The position numbers were made by a program, and so were the translations under genes. From an uncultured Planktomarina sp. (GTDB lineage Bacteria; Pseudomonadota; Alphaproteobacteria; Rhodobacterales; Rhodobacteraceae), in contig CAJJBZ010000003.1 in assembly GCA_905182535.1 (NCBI GenBank), positions 62,001-126,000 of the forward strand: a stretch of 64,000 nt of DNA. The letters run 5' to 3'. The notes beneath the pieces are model-generated. The model worked only from the letters and a program-made list of their open reading frames with translations. It made no database searches and was not told the DNA's origin. Below are positions 12,924-23,585 of this stretch, one piece after another. How positions within the stretch are numbered: position 1 is the first letter of the stretch; the number at the start of each line of letters is the position of its first letter.

Positions 12924-12957
12924 TGCAGTTTAGCCCTCATGAATTACAATTGGACTA

Positions 12958-13782
12958 ATGCTACCAAATATAAGTGAAAATACCATGATAAATTCAAAAA
13001 TCAATGTCCACACACTTCCCTGTATGTCTGATAATTATGCCTATGTGATCCATAATCACTCTAGCGGCACAGCCGCTGTGGTGGATATTCCAGAAGCGGG
13101 TCCAATTGTTGAAAAAATATCAGAGCTGGGCGTCATTGTTACAGAGGTGTTTTTAACCCACCATCATGGGGATCACATCGACGGGTTAGACGATCTTCAA
13201 ATGAGACTGACAACCCAGCTAGGCCAGGCGCCTTGTCGGGTAATTGGCGCAAAGGCTGACGCCTATCGGCTACCTCCACTAGACTATGCCGTGACACCCG
13301 GCCAGACAATTAAGCTCTGCGAAGTTGATGGACAAATATTTGATGCATCTGGTCATACACTTGGGCACGTTGCACTGCACATGCCAGAGATCAAAGCGGT
13401 CTTCACCGCCGACAGTTTAATGGCCATGGGCTGCGGGCGGTTATTTGAAGGAACTGCCGCCCAAATGTGGCAGACCCTTCTTCAGTTTCGCTGCCTGCCT
13501 AACGATACTATGGTCTATTCTGGTCATGAATACACCGCCAGCAATATGGCCTTCGCATTGTCATTGGGTGAAGCAAACCCTGCAGTTGCTTCACGAGCAG
13601 CCCAAATCACTAAAGATCGCGCGGCTGGCAGAGCCACAGTCCCGAGCCTGCTCGAATTAGAGTTGCAAACTAATCCGTTTTTACGCGCCGATGATCCTGC
13701 ACTGCAGTCAGCTTTGGGCATGTCCGGCGCAGCCGCTTCGGATGTTTTTGCCGCAATCCGTACCCAAAAAGACAAATTCTAA
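12958..13782 (+). CDS. gloB: Hydroxyacylglutathione hydrolase (glyoxalase II)
   Basis: Metallo-beta-lactamase-fold enzyme that hydrolyses S-lactoylglutathione to lactate and glutathione, completing methylglyoxal detoxification. The metal motif THHHGDH covers residues 67-73 counted from the ATG at 12958; VFDASGHTLGHVALH, FTADSLMAMGCGRLFEG and YSGHEYTASN complete the family signature. An internal Met at 12985 may be the true start, giving 265 residues, closer to the usual 255. Confidence 0.93.
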   Translation: MLPNISENTMINSKINVHTLPCMSDNYAYVIHNHSSGTAAVVDIPEAGPIVEKISELGVIVTEVFLTHHHGDHIDGLDDLQMRLTTQLGQAPCRVIGAKADAYRLPPLDYAVTPGQTIKLCEVDGQIFDASGHTLGHVALHMPEIKAVFTADSLMAMGCGRLFEGTAAQMWQTLLQFRCLPNDTMVYSGHEYTASNMAFALSLGEANPAVASRAAQITKDRAAGRATVPSLLELELQTNPFLRADDPALQSALGMSGAAASDVFAAIRTQKDKF

Positions 13783-13920
13783 GCGAACTTTGATCACAAA
13801 TCAGCGCTGTTTAGGATTTTGTAAGATAAATTGCATATTACCCCTTGAAGATTGGCGCAGAAAACCGAAGTCTATAGAGTAATGCGGTCAGATAGACCGA
13901 ACTAAACTGAGGAGTGTCGT

Positions 13921-16251
13921 GTGCCATCATTTTCGTCCACTTTGGAAAACGCCATCCATGAAGCACTAGCAGCAGCAAATGCGCGCAAACATGAGTTGGC
14001 GACTTTGGAACATCTGCTGCTGGCATTGCTGGATGAACCTGATGCCGCAAAAGTAATGCGTGCCTGCTCGGTTGACCTTAAAGTACTACGCAAAAGCCTT
14101 GTAGATTTCATAGAAGATGATCTCAACACCTTAATAACAGATGTGGATGGCTCAGAAGCTGTACCGACGGCAGCCTTCCAACGAGTAATCCAACGCGCAG
14201 CGATCCACGTACAATCTTCAGGTCGCACCGAAGTCACCGGCGCCAATGTATTGGTTGCCATATTTGCTGAACGCGAAAGTAACGCAGCCTTCTTTTTGCA
14301 GGAACAAGAAATGACCCGCTATGACGCGGTAAACTTCATCGCCCACGGCGTCGCCAAAGATCCAGACTTTGTAGAAAGTCGCCCTATCGTCGGCGCTGAA
14401 GATGAAGACACCACGTTTGAAGGTGAAGCAGGAGAAACTGCAAAGAAAGAAAGCGCGTTAGCAAAATATTGCGTCGACTTGAACGAAAAGTCCGTGCAGG
14501 GCGACGTCGATCCACTAATAGGACGTGATCTCGAAGTGGAACGCTGCATTCAGGTGCTATGCCGCCGGCGTAAAAATAACCCCCTGCTGGTCGGAGATCC
14601 CGGTGTCGGCAAAACTGCCATAGCCGAAGGTCTTGCCCGCAAAATTACTCAAGGCCAAACGCCTGCTATATTGTCAAAAACTACTATCTACTCTCTCGAT
14701 ATGGGTTCCTTGCTGGCTGGCACCCGCTATCGGGGTGACTTTGAGGAACGCCTCAAGGCCGTGATGACCGAGATGGAAGACCATGAAGATGCGGTTCTGT
14801 TCATCGATGAAATACACACAGTGATTGGAGCCGGTGCAACCTCGGGTGGCGCAATGGACGCCTCTAACCTACTTAAGCCCGCTTTGCAGGGCGGAAAACT
14901 GCGCTGTATGGGCTCTACCACCTATAAAGAATTTCGCCAGCATTTTGAAAAAGACAGGGCCTTAGCCCGCCGGTTTCAAAAGATTGATGTGGCTGAGCCT
15001 TCCGTGGAAGATAGCGTTAAGATCCTCAAAGGCCTCAAACCCTATTTCGAAGAGCATCACGACGTTAAATATACAGCAGACGCTATTAAAACTGCAGTCG
15101 AACTCGCGGCCCGCTATATAAACGACCGCAAATTACCCGACAAAGCGATTGACGTAATCGACGAAGCTGGGGCCGCCCAACATTTACTGAGTGACAGCAA
15201 ACGACGCAAAATTATTGGTGTGAAAGAAATCGAAGCCGTAGTTGCTAAAATTGCGCGCATTCCACCCAAAACTGTTTCAAAAGATGATGCCGAAGTGCTG
15301 CGTGATCTTGAAGCCGGATTAAAGCGGGTAGTATTTGGTCAAGATCCTGCCATCGAGACACTCGCCTCAGCTATTAAATTAGCCCGAGCAGGGTTGCGAG
15401 AACCAGAGAAACCCATTGGAAATTACCTTTTTGCAGGCCCAACCGGCGTTGGCAAAACCGAGGTGGCAAAGCAATTAGCTGATGGTCTAGGTGTGGAGCT
15501 CATCCGCTTTGACATGTCAGAATATATGGAAAAACATGCCGTTAGCCGTTTAATTGGCGCACCTCCCGGCTATGTTGGCTTCGATCAAGGCGGCATGCTG
15601 ACCGATAGTGTCGATCAAAATCCTCATTGCGTCTTGCTTCTTGATGAAATCGAAAAAGCGCACCCCGATGTCTTCAATATTCTGTTACAAGTCATGGATC
15701 ATGGCAAATTGACAGATCACAATGGGCGCACATCCGACTTCCGCAATGTTGTTTTGATCATGACATCAAATGCAGGTGCCTCAGAGATGTCTAAAGCTGC
15801 CATTGGCTTTGGCCGTGATCGGCGCGAGGGGGAAGATACTGCTGCGATTGAGCGTACATTCACCCCAGAATTTCGCAACCGGCTGGATGCGATTGTCAGT
15901 TTTGCGCCGCTGGGTCGCGATGTGATTGCACTAGTCGTTGAAAAATTTGTACTGCAATTAGAAGCCCAATTGATGGACCGCAATGTCACTATCGAAATCA
16001 CTAAAGCCGCCGCTGATTGGCTGGGTGATAAGGGCTATGACAATAAAATGGGGGCGCGTCCGTTGGGACGTGTGATCCAAGAGCATATCAAAAAGCCTCT
16101 GGCCGAAGAGCTGCTGTTTGGAAAGTTAACCAAAGGTGGCATTGTGAAGGTTGGCGTCAAAGATGGTGAATTAGATTTGAAAATTGAAGAGCCAAAAAAG
16201 CCCCAGATCACTAACAAAGACAAAAAACCACCACTGCTTACGGCTGAATAA
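13921..16251 (+). CDS. clpA: ATP-dependent Clp protease ATP-binding subunit ClpA
   Basis: Hsp100 unfoldase that feeds substrates to ClpP, 776 residues. It starts at GTG 13921 with an AGGAG ribosome site. The N-domain contains the [21 protein letters not shown] Clp repeat. NBD1 has [13 protein letters not shown] near residue 225 and [12 protein letters not shown]2 has [14 protein letters not shown] near residue 505 and [14 protein letters not shown]. There is no ClpB middle domain, which separates it from ClpB. The C-terminus is a Lys/Pro-rich tail of about 25 residues. clpS is not adjacent on the left, where gloB sits. Confidence 0.95.
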   Translation: MPSFSSTLENAIHEALAAANARKHELATLEHLLLALLDEPDAAKVMRACSVDLKVLRKSLVDFIEDDLNTLITDVDGSEAVPTAAFQRVIQRAAIHVQSSGRTEVTGANVLVAIFAERESNAAFFLQEQEMTRYDAVNFIAHGVAKDPDFVESRPIVGAEDEDTTFEGEAGETAKKESALAKYCVDLNEKSVQGDVDPLIGRDLEVERCIQVLCRRRKNNPLLVGDPGVGKTAIAEGLARKITQGQTPAILSKTTIYSLDMGSLLAGTRYRGDFEERLKAVMTEMEDHEDAVLFIDEIHTVIGAGATSGGAMDASNLLKPALQGGKLRCMGSTTYKEFRQHFEKDRALARRFQKIDVAEPSVEDSVKILKGLKPYFEEHHDVKYTADAIKTAVELAARYINDRKLPDKAIDVIDEAGAAQHLLSDSKRRKIIGVKEIEAVVAKIARIPPKTVSKDDAEVLRDLEAGLKRVVFGQDPAIETLASAIKLARAGLREPEKPIGNYLFAGPTGVGKTEVAKQLADGLGVELIRFDMSEYMEKHAVSRLIGAPPGYVGFDQGGMLTDSVDQNPHCVLLLDEIEKAHPDVFNILLQVMDHGKLTDHNGRTSDFRNVVLIMTSNAGASEMSKAAIGFGRDRREGEDTAAIERTFTPEFRNRLDAIVSFAPLGRDVIALVVEKFVLQLEAQLMDRNVTIEITKAAADWLGDKGYDNKMGARPLGRVIQEHIKKPLAEELLFGKLTKGGIVKVGVKDGELDLKIEEPKKPQITNKDKKPPLLTAE

Positions 16252-16315
16252 TAAAACACTATTTGAAAAATCTAAAAATATTTCATAATTTTGCAGTCCT
16301 TTTTCAATCCTCCAA

Positions 16316-18743
16316 CTACCTTTCGGTCAGCTTCAATTCGATACGCCGGTTCTGCGCCCGAGCCGCGGGTGTGTCTTCTGGGTTTAGACGGTTGGAACTC
16401 ACCAAAACCATTGGCTGACAGGCGGCTTGGCTCCATGCCTTGCTCATTCGCCAGAAACAGCACAATAGAGAGAGCCCGCGCTTGGCTTAGTTCCCAATTG
16501 CTACCCCACTCGCTTCCGGGCAAGATTGCCTGATCGTCAGTATGGCCATCAACCTGCAATATCCAGTCTATGCCACTAGGCATTTGGTCAGCAATATCCT
16601 GTAAAAGTTTCGACACCTTTGCAATATCACGTCGCCCCCTAACGGAGAGGTCCGCGCCAGCCGAGGGAAACAAAACCTCAGAAGAGAATACAAATCGATC
16701 CCCAACAATTTGAACACCTTCAATGCCTTCAAGCAAACCACGCATCCGGCCAAAAAACTCTGATTTATATTGACCGAGCGACTCTGCTTCGATGGCTAGC
16801 CGGGCTGCTTCTTCGGCTAGACGTTGCTTTTCTACTGTTTCCAGCGCAAGGTTTTTTCTAGCCTCAGAGGCAGCTTGGGCTAAAGCCATATTTAGATCGC
16901 TGCCCAAATTTGTGATTTTTACATTATTATCTTCATCGCGGCGGCGAGCGTCGTCCAAAATGGATTGCAGCCCACCAATTTGGGCTCTCAATTCGCCCAC
17001 CTCTGCACTCAGGAGCGCCATTTGTCGCTGCGCTTCGGTAGAAATAGCTTCAGCCTTGCTCAATTCGCCTTGGGCTGTTGCCAATAATGCAGCTTCTGTT
17101 TCGGCTTCAGTCAGCTTTTCCTCTAAAGTTGTCTGTACAGAAATAGCACGCGCCAGAGCCTCACGCAGTGGGAGCGCCTCTTCAAGCCTTGATTGGGTGC
17201 TCTGCAATTCGGCAGCTTTGGCTCGCAAACTCCCCTGAGCCATTTCCAGATCAGTTTGCAGCTGAGCCAGCTTAATTTCTCGATTTTTTAACCTCAATAA
17301 GGCTTCTTGTAACTCTTGCGTTGTTGCCGCATCTTGTTTTTGCAAAGCAGCTAATTGCTCCTGTGACAGAGTTTCAGCGGCCTTGGCGGCTTCCAGTGTC
17401 AGCAATGCAGTTACGAGTTTTTCATTTAAACCCGAACCTGCAGTTTGCGCCGCAGCTAGAAGCGCTAGAGTTCGTTCGGCTTTTTTGCGCTGATCGTTCA
17501 ATTGTAACGCCAGTGACGACAGCGCCGCTTCACTATTTTCCAAATCTTTACGTAGTTTTTCTGTGGCTGCGGCCATGGAGAAGCGCTCAATCTCTTGTTG
17601 CGTCAGCGCAGTTTCAGCCTCGAATAACCGTTCGCGCAATATTGCAGCAGCTGCGATCTCGAGCTGACCTTCTTCGAGTAACTCGTTAAGCCCTTTAGCT
17701 CGCTCCTGCAGCGCTTGATTGGCCTGTTCCAGTGCCACTGCACGCAGCTGCTGGGAGGCAAGTAACGCCAGGGTATTGGATAGGTTGGCACCAGTAGCTT
17801 GAGTATCGCGGCGCATATCAGCCAACATCTCATCCATCAGCGCGCGTTGCTTTTCTGCCAAAGCCGCACGTTCAACTTGCGCAGTGATAGTCGCCTGTGC
17901 AGCTAATAAAGATTGTTGCAAACTTGCACGCTCGCTACCAAGTTCTGCAATATTGGCACGATCTCGAGCCTGCTCAGCTAGCATTTGGCGCACCCTTGCC
18001 TCAAAGTCACCAATCGTCGCGCTGGCGGTCGCATTCTGCGCTTCCAGTTCAGTCACTTGGCTTTCCACCGTAGCAATGCGCGTACTATCTTCCATAGCCT
18101 GCGCCACCAGTAGTGTAAGCTGCGCTTCAAACTCAGTTATTTGCCCGCCTAACGTATCCTGCTGTTGCAGCAAGGATACTACCTGAGTTTCAAAATCTGA
18201 AATCTCCACCTCGGCCTCAGCCTTGGCGTTTTGTAGCTGTGATACCTGCAACTTAAAGGCATCAATATCGCCCTCAGCCTGTTGTTGTAGCACAAGAAGG
18301 CTGGCTACTTTAGTCTCAAAATCATCAATTCGGCTGTTAGCTGAATTAAGTTCAGCGATGCGCGCGTCCCGTTGCCCTGTCAGCGTTGAGATTAAAGCTA
18401 ATTGAGAGCGTCCATCCGCTTTGGCAGCAGCCAGTGATGAATCCAATCCCGCTACTTGGTCGCGCAGGTTGGCAGCCGTGGCACGCTCCAAACCAAGTGC
18501 ATTTCCGAGGGCTGAGATTTGCCCTGCCAAATCTTGCAATTGGTCATTCTTTTGCACAATGTCCAGGTTCAGCTCATCCAGCTGCATCCCCTGACCCTTG
18601 ATAGTTTCTTGCAGCACGAATTGCATGACCATGAAGATGGTCAGGACAAACATCAAAACCAGTAGAAGGCCTGTCATTGCATCTACGAACCCCGGCCAGA
18701 TAGAGGCTTGGAACCTTGCGCCAGTGCGTCGAGAAAGCGCCAT
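16316..18743 (-). CDS. MotB/OmpA-like protein with very long coiled coil (frameshift near C-terminus)
   Basis: One N-terminal membrane helix at about residues 16-44 begins WPGFVDAMTG, placing an acidic residue (D21) where MotB carries its ion-binding Asp. About 600 residues of heptad-rich, Ala/Glu/Gln/Leu coiled coil follow (about 50-665). The C-terminus is an OmpA/MotB peptidoglycan-binding domain (VLFPSAGADLSVRG, VDGHTDDQ, NWELSQARA, SANGFGEFQP). The frame as given runs to 16272 with an atypical end; deleting one base at the GGG 16380-16382 restores the classic OmpA ending PEDTPAARAQNRRIELKL and a stop at 16316. It is nine bases downstream of the MotA/ExbB-like gene, so the two probably form one complex. 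The function is unknown. Confidence 0.88.
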
Positions 18744-18752
18744 ACCTCGAGC

Positions 18753-19922
18753 CTAGCTCTGGTCGCTGTTCAAATGCCCAGACAACGATCTGATAGCATT
18801 TGTAAGGTTGGCCAAGTCACTACGAATTTCCGATAGACTTTCTTGTCGCCCAGTAGAGACCTCTTCCAAGACCCGCAGCATTTGCACATCAATCGAGCGT
18901 AGGCGCATGCGGCTTTCGGCATCAATGCCATCCCCACCACTTTCGCCCATCCGGGAAATCATACGCTCTTGGCTTGTGGCCACCCGCTCCAGAGCTTGGG
19001 TTTGACCTTGATCCAACTTGTGGGTTAATTTCTCAATTGTTGAAGTCAGGGCAATCAAATGCGATTCTACATCAGCTTGGCCTTGGCTAGTTTGCGAATA
19101 CATCCGCGCCATGCCGTCCATCTGTTCAGACATCTGCTCCATCATAGCGCCCAGCATACTTTGATCACCGCTGCCCTCACCCTCCCCACCAGAAAAACCA
19201 ACACGAGTAATCGTTGAGAGCCATTCTTCCAGCTCGCCATGAAATCGGTTTTGGCCTCGGCTCGAAAACACTTCCAAAAGGCCAACTATCAAAGAGCCAG
19301 CCAAACCCAGTAATGACGAAGCAAAAGCTACCCCCATGCCATCCAGTTGGCCTTCTAGGCCCCGTTGCAACCGTGAAAAAATATCAACAGCACTCTCGTT
19401 TTCTCCCGGTGTCAGAGATTGTATGGTCTGCACTAAAGCCGGAACCGTGGTAGCAAGGCCGTAAAAAGTTCCCAATAAGCCTAGAAAAATCAACATGTTG
19501 GTGATATATCTAGTTAATTCGCGTTGTTCATCGATCCGCGTAGATACGGTATCCAAGATCGAACGTGACGAAGATGAACCAAGCTGCATGCGCGTGCCGC
19601 GACCACGCAGTAGGCTGGCCAAAGGCAACAGAAGCTGCGGTGGCTTAACCTCTTCAAAACCATCGCGCTGGCTCACAAACCCTTCAATCCACTGGACCGA
19701 ATAAATTAGCGACAATACTTGATAGAAACAGGTAGCTACGCCTATGACGAACACGAGTAGAATAAAAATATTCAGATACGGGTTGGCGAGGAAGGTAGGC
19801 CCAACGCTGGGGTAAGCCAAATAGCCCAAGCCCACCACTCCAGCCACAATCGCTAACATAGTGATAATTTGGCTTAACGGTTGCGAGAACTGCGGATTTT
19901 GATCTCGGCTGATATAATCCAT
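18753..19922 (-). CDS. MotA/TolQ/ExbB-type proton channel family protein
   Basis: Inner-membrane protein of 389 residues with four predicted helices (about 19-37, 50-74, 138-160 and 193-217). Helices 3 and 4 carry the family motif: LGLLGTFYGLATT, then GMGVAFASSLLGLAGSLIVG. Between helices 2 and 3 lies a cytoplasmic loop; after helix 4 come a Gly/Ser-rich linker and a predicted helical tail to residue 389. The family forms pentamers around two MotB/ExbD-like subunits and converts ion flow into mechanical work. The partner is the next gene. No ExbD, TolR, TonB or flagellar gene is nearby, so the machine driven is unknown. Confidence 0.88.
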   Translation of the reverse strand: MDYISRDQNPQFSQPLSQIITMLAIVAGVVGLGYLAYPSVGPTFLANPYLNIFILLVFVIGVATCFYQVLSLIYSVQWIEGFVSQRDGFEEVKPPQLLLPLASLLRGRGTRMQLGSSSSRSILDTVSTRIDEQRELTRYITNMLIFLGLLGTFYGLATTVPALVQTIQSLTPGENESAVDIFSRLQRGLEGQLDGMGVAFASSLLGLAGSLIVGLLEVFSSRGQNRFHGELEEWLSTITRVGFSGGEGEGSGDQSMLGAMMEQMSEQMDGMARMYSQTSQGQADVESHLIALTSTIEKLTHKLDQGQTQALERVATSQERMISRMGESGGDGIDAESRMRLRSIDVQMLRVLEEVSTGRQESLSEIRSDLANLTNAIRSLSGHLNSDQS

Positions 19923-19989
19923 GTGTTGGCCTTGTCTTCAAAAACTCTAAAAATAAACTTTACTTCGCAACAGCCTTTAAGCCAAGCTG

Positions 19990-20520
19990 TTATGCCGATT
20001 TCGTTAATTTTGCGACTGCTTTTGCTAAATAGTTTAATTCCGTGTCTGGAATATGCAAGGATTGCAGTAATTCAGCAGTTTTATACAAATACTCAGGGTT
20101 AGGCCCACGCCCTCCCACAGCACTGGCTATGATGCTCGCTTGGTGGTCGAGATCATATTGGCAATATTGCACATGAGTGCGGTCCACCACATAGGTCACG
20201 GCCTGCACGCAACGGCCATCAATCAGGGTAAGATCAATCCATTTCTCTTCATATGCTGAAGAAATTAGCTCACGCTCACGCAAATTTGCTAACACCTCAT
20301 CCGCTTGGGCTTCTGATACCCGCATAGCCATCCCAGAACATATTGCCGCGGCCCCTGCTTCAGCCAATGCAAGCACCAACCCAGGATTAACCTCGGTACC
20401 ACGGTGGTGGATTGAGAGCATACAGAAGCTTCGGTTATAACCTTGAAGGTCCGCACGGACTTGCTCCACTGGTTCAAATCCAGGGTTCCACAGCAAAGAG
20501 CCATAGCCAAATATCCACAT
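19990..20520 (-). CDS. ChaC-like gamma-glutamylcyclotransferase
   Basis: Glutathione-specific gamma-glutamylcyclotransferase family, which releases 5-oxoproline from glutathione. From the ATG at 20520 the protein begins WIFGYGSLLWNPGF, the YGSLxW substrate-binding signature; the seven extra upstream codons do not fit. The central RELISSAYEEKW segment supplies the catalytic glutamate region. It is 176 residues, the normal length. The neighbouring stator-like genes have no obvious link to glutathione. Confidence 0.88.
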   Translation of the reverse strand: MWIFGYGSLLWNPGFEPVEQVRADLQGYNRSFCMLSIHHRGTEVNPGLVLALAEAGAAAICSGMAMRVSEAQADEVLANLRERELISSAYEEKWIDLTLIDGRCVQAVTYVVDRTHVQYCQYDLDHQASIIASAVGGRGPNPEYLYKTAELLQSLHIPDTELNYLAKAVAKLTKSA

Positions 20521-20878
20521 CGCACACCACCATTTCACCATCTATGGTTCCAAATTCTAAGCATCCATAACCACAATTTGAACGTAGAGAAATAGTAGTT
20601 AAGAATTCTTTTTAATTTGGTATACGGTCGCTCCAGCGCACAATACGGGAATAATCCATAGCTACAGCTAAAGCTTATTATTCAAATTATTAGAAGAAAA
20701 AAATAGGAAGGAATTATGCACTTTTGCGTGATCTCTTACTGAAGCATAAAGTGATCCTAGTGGACGTGAAACACACTAATTTAATTATCCTAAACATTAA
20801 TAAATTCATTTATGAATAGTCATTAGATAAAGAGCACCCATAAGCTTAGCCAGCGCACTCGGTTTGGATTGAGACACG
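20521..20878. other. Intergenic region between tyrC and chaC-like gene
   Basis: AT-rich stretch of 358 bases between two minus-strand genes. No plausible protein, RNA gene or strong hairpin was seen. It presumably holds the promoter of the ChaC-like gene and the 3' end of the hisC-tyrC transcript. Confidence 0.5.
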
Positions 20879-21784
20879 CTAGCCCTTGGTCCGTCCAAAA
20901 TCTGGTGCGTCCGTATCTTGACCGGCATCGATGATGCCGCGGCGGATTGCACGGGTGCGAGTAAAGTAATCATGCAAGAGATCCCCATCGCCAGTACGGA
21001 TTGCGCGTTGCAAGGCAAATAGCTCTTCAGTGAACCGCCCTAAAATCTCTAGGGTAGCATCTTTATTTGATAAAAATACATCACGCCACATGGTGGGATC
21101 ACTGGCAGCAATGCGGGTAAAATCGCGAAATCCAGTAGCTGAATAGTTAATAACTTCCGAGTTGGTGACCCGATGTAGATCATCGGCCACGCCAACCATA
21201 GTATAGGCAATTAAATGTGGTGCGTGGCTAGTGACGGCCAGGACCAGGTCATGATGGTCCGGATCAAGATCATCCACTTTGGCGCCAAGCGCTTGCCAGT
21301 AGGCTGAAAGAGCTAAAACGGCCACAGGATCGGCGCCATTAGGTGTCAATAGACACCAGCGACTATCAAATAAAGCTGCAAATCCAGCCTTTGGACCAGA
21401 ATGCTCAGTACCCGCCAAGGGATGGGCCGGTACAAAATGAATACCCTCAGCTATATGCGGCTGCACCGCATCAATAACCGCACGTTTGACAGAGCCCACA
21501 TCACTCACTGTACAACCAGGCTTTAAATAAGGACCAATTTCAGACATCACTGGTCCCATGGCTCCAATGGGCAGACAGAGCACCACCAGATCAGCATCAG
21601 TAATGGCTGAAATCAAATCATCGCAGACCGTATCACAAAGACCAATGTCACGGGCGACATTCCGAGTTTCGACAGAGCGGGCATAGCCGGTAACATGCGC
21701 AGACATTCCCGCGCGCTTCATAGCCCAAAACATGGAAGAAGCGATGAGCCCAAGTCCAATCAGGGCAACCCGATCATAGCTCAT
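20879..21784 (-). CDS. tyrC: Prephenate/arogenate dehydrogenase
   Basis: NAD(P)-dependent oxidative decarboxylase in tyrosine synthesis, 301 residues. The N-terminal nucleotide site is VALIGLGLIASSMFWAMKRA, the SDVGSVKRAVI and FVPAHPLAGTEHSGP segments are the TyrA catalytic signature, and ITSHAPHL-type residues appear as VTSHAPHLIAYTMV. It overlaps hisC by four bases (ATGA), indicating translational coupling. Prephenate versus arogenate preference cannot be decided from sequence. Confidence 0.92.
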   Translation of the reverse strand: MSYDRVALIGLGLIASSMFWAMKRAGMSAHVTGYARSVETRNVARDIGLCDTVCDDLISAITDADLVVLCLPIGAMGPVMSEIGPYLKPGCTVSDVGSVKRAVIDAVQPHIAEGIHFVPAHPLAGTEHSGPKAGFAALFDSRWCLLTPNGADPVAVLALSAYWQALGAKVDDLDPDHHDLVLAVTSHAPHLIAYTMVGVADDLHRVTNSEVINYSATGFRDFTRIAASDPTMWRDVFLSNKDATLEILGRFTEELFALQRAIRTGDGDLLHDYFTRTRAIRRGIIDAGQDTDAPDFGRTKG

Positions 21785-22866
21785 GCTGCTTGCTCCAAGA
21801 AAGCTTTGATACCCGCAACCACCCGCGTACAGCCAACCATATCAGGTACTGTGATCCGGAGTGCCTGTGGAAGTCCATAGCTACCCACTCGGCGCACCAA
21901 GATACCAACGGCTTGCAAGTAATCATCACAGGCCTCGGCGTGGGTTTGATCGCTAAAACGTGCTAAAATGAAATTGGCCTCAGAAGGATCAGACGCTACC
22001 CCGAGGGCTGCTAATTCATCGGCTAACCAGCTACGCGCAGTATTGTTCTGTATGCGGTGGTTAATCACGAAATCACGGTCGAGCACCGCAGCCTCTCCTG
22101 CCGCTAGCGATGGGGCCGAAAGGTTAAAAGGTCCACGCACCCGGTTGAGCACATCGATCACATGTTGCGGCCCATAGCCCCAACCCACGCGCAGACCTCC
22201 GAGGCCATACATCTTTGACAAAGTTCTCAACATCACAACATTCTCATGCTGGGATACAAAACTAGCACCACCATCCCATCCTTCAATGTAATCAGCATAT
22301 GCGCCATCTAAAACGATAAGCACATCCTTTGGCGCACGCGCAATCAAACGAGCAATATCCGTATCCGAAATTTTCGTACCAGTTGGGTTGCCTGGGTTTG
22401 CCACAAAGATCAGCCCCGTACACGGTGTTATTGCAGCCAGAATGGAATCCACATTCACATAGCGATCAGCCTCAGGCACTGATACAATCGTAGCACCGGC
22501 CGCCATGGCATAGAGCTTATACATCAAAAATCCGTGCGAGGTGTGGATTACCTCTACTCCCGGCCCTGAATAAGCCTGACACAGAAAACTGATTAACTCA
22601 TCTGAACCGCAACCACATATGATTTTATTTACATCAATCCCGTGCACACCTGCCAAAGCTTTACGTAAACCGCTGTGGTCTGATCCCGGATAGCGATGCA
22701 GAGTAGTGGCTGCCGCAGCCAGCGCTTGTTGTGCTGACGCCGGTGGGCCATTTGGATTTTCATTTGAGGACAGTTTAAGAATATCCTGCACACCATGCAC
22801 AGTGGATTTTCCACCAATATAAAGCTCAATGTCCAGTATTCCGGGCTGAGGTTTTGGTTGTATCAT
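21781..22866 (-). CDS. hisC: Histidinol-phosphate aminotransferase
   Basis: Fold-type I PLP aminotransferase of 361 residues. Seen are LSSNENPNGPP near the N-terminus, ANPGNPTGT, VLDGAYADY and the Schiff-base lysine in RTLSKMYGLGGLR near residue 218. It performs step seven of histidine synthesis; in alphaproteobacteria the copy linked to tyrC may also transaminate prephenate or phenylpyruvate (inference from context). No other his genes are adjacent. Confidence 0.9.
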   Translation of the reverse strand: MIQPKPQPGILDIELYIGGKSTVHGVQDILKLSSNENPNGPPASAQQALAAAATTLHRYPGSDHSGLRKALAGVHGIDVNKIICGCGSDELISFLCQAYSGPGVEVIHTSHGFLMYKLYAMAAGATIVSVPEADRYVNVDSILAAITPCTGLIFVANPGNPTGTKISDTDIARLIARAPKDVLIVLDGAYADYIEGWDGGASFVSQHENVVMLRTLSKMYGLGGLRVGWGYGPQHVIDVLNRVRGPFNLSAPSLAAGEAAVLDRDFVINHRIQNNTARSWLADELAALGVASDPSEANFILARFSDQTHAEACDDYLQAVGILVRRVGSYGLPQALRITVPDMVGCTRVVAGIKAFLEQAA

Positions 22867-22964
22867 ACGATATTCCCTTCTTCCTTCGTTCTAACGTCAA
22901 TTCCACAAAAGAAAAGGCCGCGGCGGTTTCCCGTCGCGGCCTTTTGAAATCAATTTGGCGAAGA

Positions 22965-23585
22965 TTAGTTCTTCGCGTAGAATTCCACCACGAGGTTCGG
23001 TTCCATCACAACTGGATAAGGCACATCGCCCAAACCAGGAGCGCGCACGAAAGTCGCAGTCATTTTTGTGTGGTCAACGTCCATGTAGTCAGGAACGTCA
23101 CGCTCGGTCAATTGTACTGCTTCCATCAAAACAGCCAACTGTTTGGAACGATCTCGTACTTCGATCACATCGCCTTCAGATACGCGGTAAGACGCGATAT
23201 TCACTTTTTGGCCGTTCACACGGACATGACCGTGGTTCACAAACTGACGCGCAGCAAAGATTGTGGCTACGAATTTGGCGCGATACACAACCGCATCCAG
23301 ACGGCTTTCCAACAAACCAATCAGGTTTTCGCCAGTATCGCCTTTTACACGTTCAGCTTCTGTATAGATGCGACGGAATTGCTTTTCGGTCAAATCGCCA
23401 TAATAGCCTTTAAGCTTTTGCTTAGCGCGCAGCTGGATGCCAAAATCGGACAACTTACCTTTACGGCGCTGACCATGCTGGCCTGGGCCATATTCACGAC
23501 GATTTACGGGTGATTTTGGACGACCCCAGATGTTTTCGCCCATCCGACGGTCAATTTTATATTTGGCAGCGGTACGTTTTGTCAC
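22965..23585 (-). CDS. rpsD: 30S ribosomal protein S4 (GTG start)
   Basis: Primary 16S rRNA-binding protein that nucleates the 30S body. The frame is open to 23705, but the protein starts at GTG 23585 ([20 protein letters not shown]) with a strong GAAGGAGA ribosome site; this gives 206 residues, the standard size. The S4 RNA-binding domain ([34 protein letters not shown]) is intact. In many bacteria S4 represses its own operon; here it stands alone. Confidence 0.97.
   Translation of the reverse strand: MTKRTAAKYKIDRRMGENIWGRPKSPVNRREYGPGQHGQRRKGKLSDFGIQLRAKQKLKGYYGDLTEKQFRRIYTEAERVKGDTGENLIGLLESRLDAVVYRAKFVATIFAARQFVNHGHVRVNGQKVNIASYRVSEGDVIEVRDRSKQLAVLMEAVQLTERDVPDYMDVDHTKMTATFVRAPGLGDVPYPVVMEPNLVVEFYAKN

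Noticed and set aside
16316..19922. Zorya-type anti-phage system
   Set aside because: The MotA/MotB-like pair is suggestive, but no zorC, zorD or zorE gene is present and the long tail is on the other subunit.
20806..21018. Minus-strand frame of 70 codons overlapping the tyrC end
   Set aside because: tyrC already ends as family members do at 20879, and this frame looks like an out-of-frame shadow.
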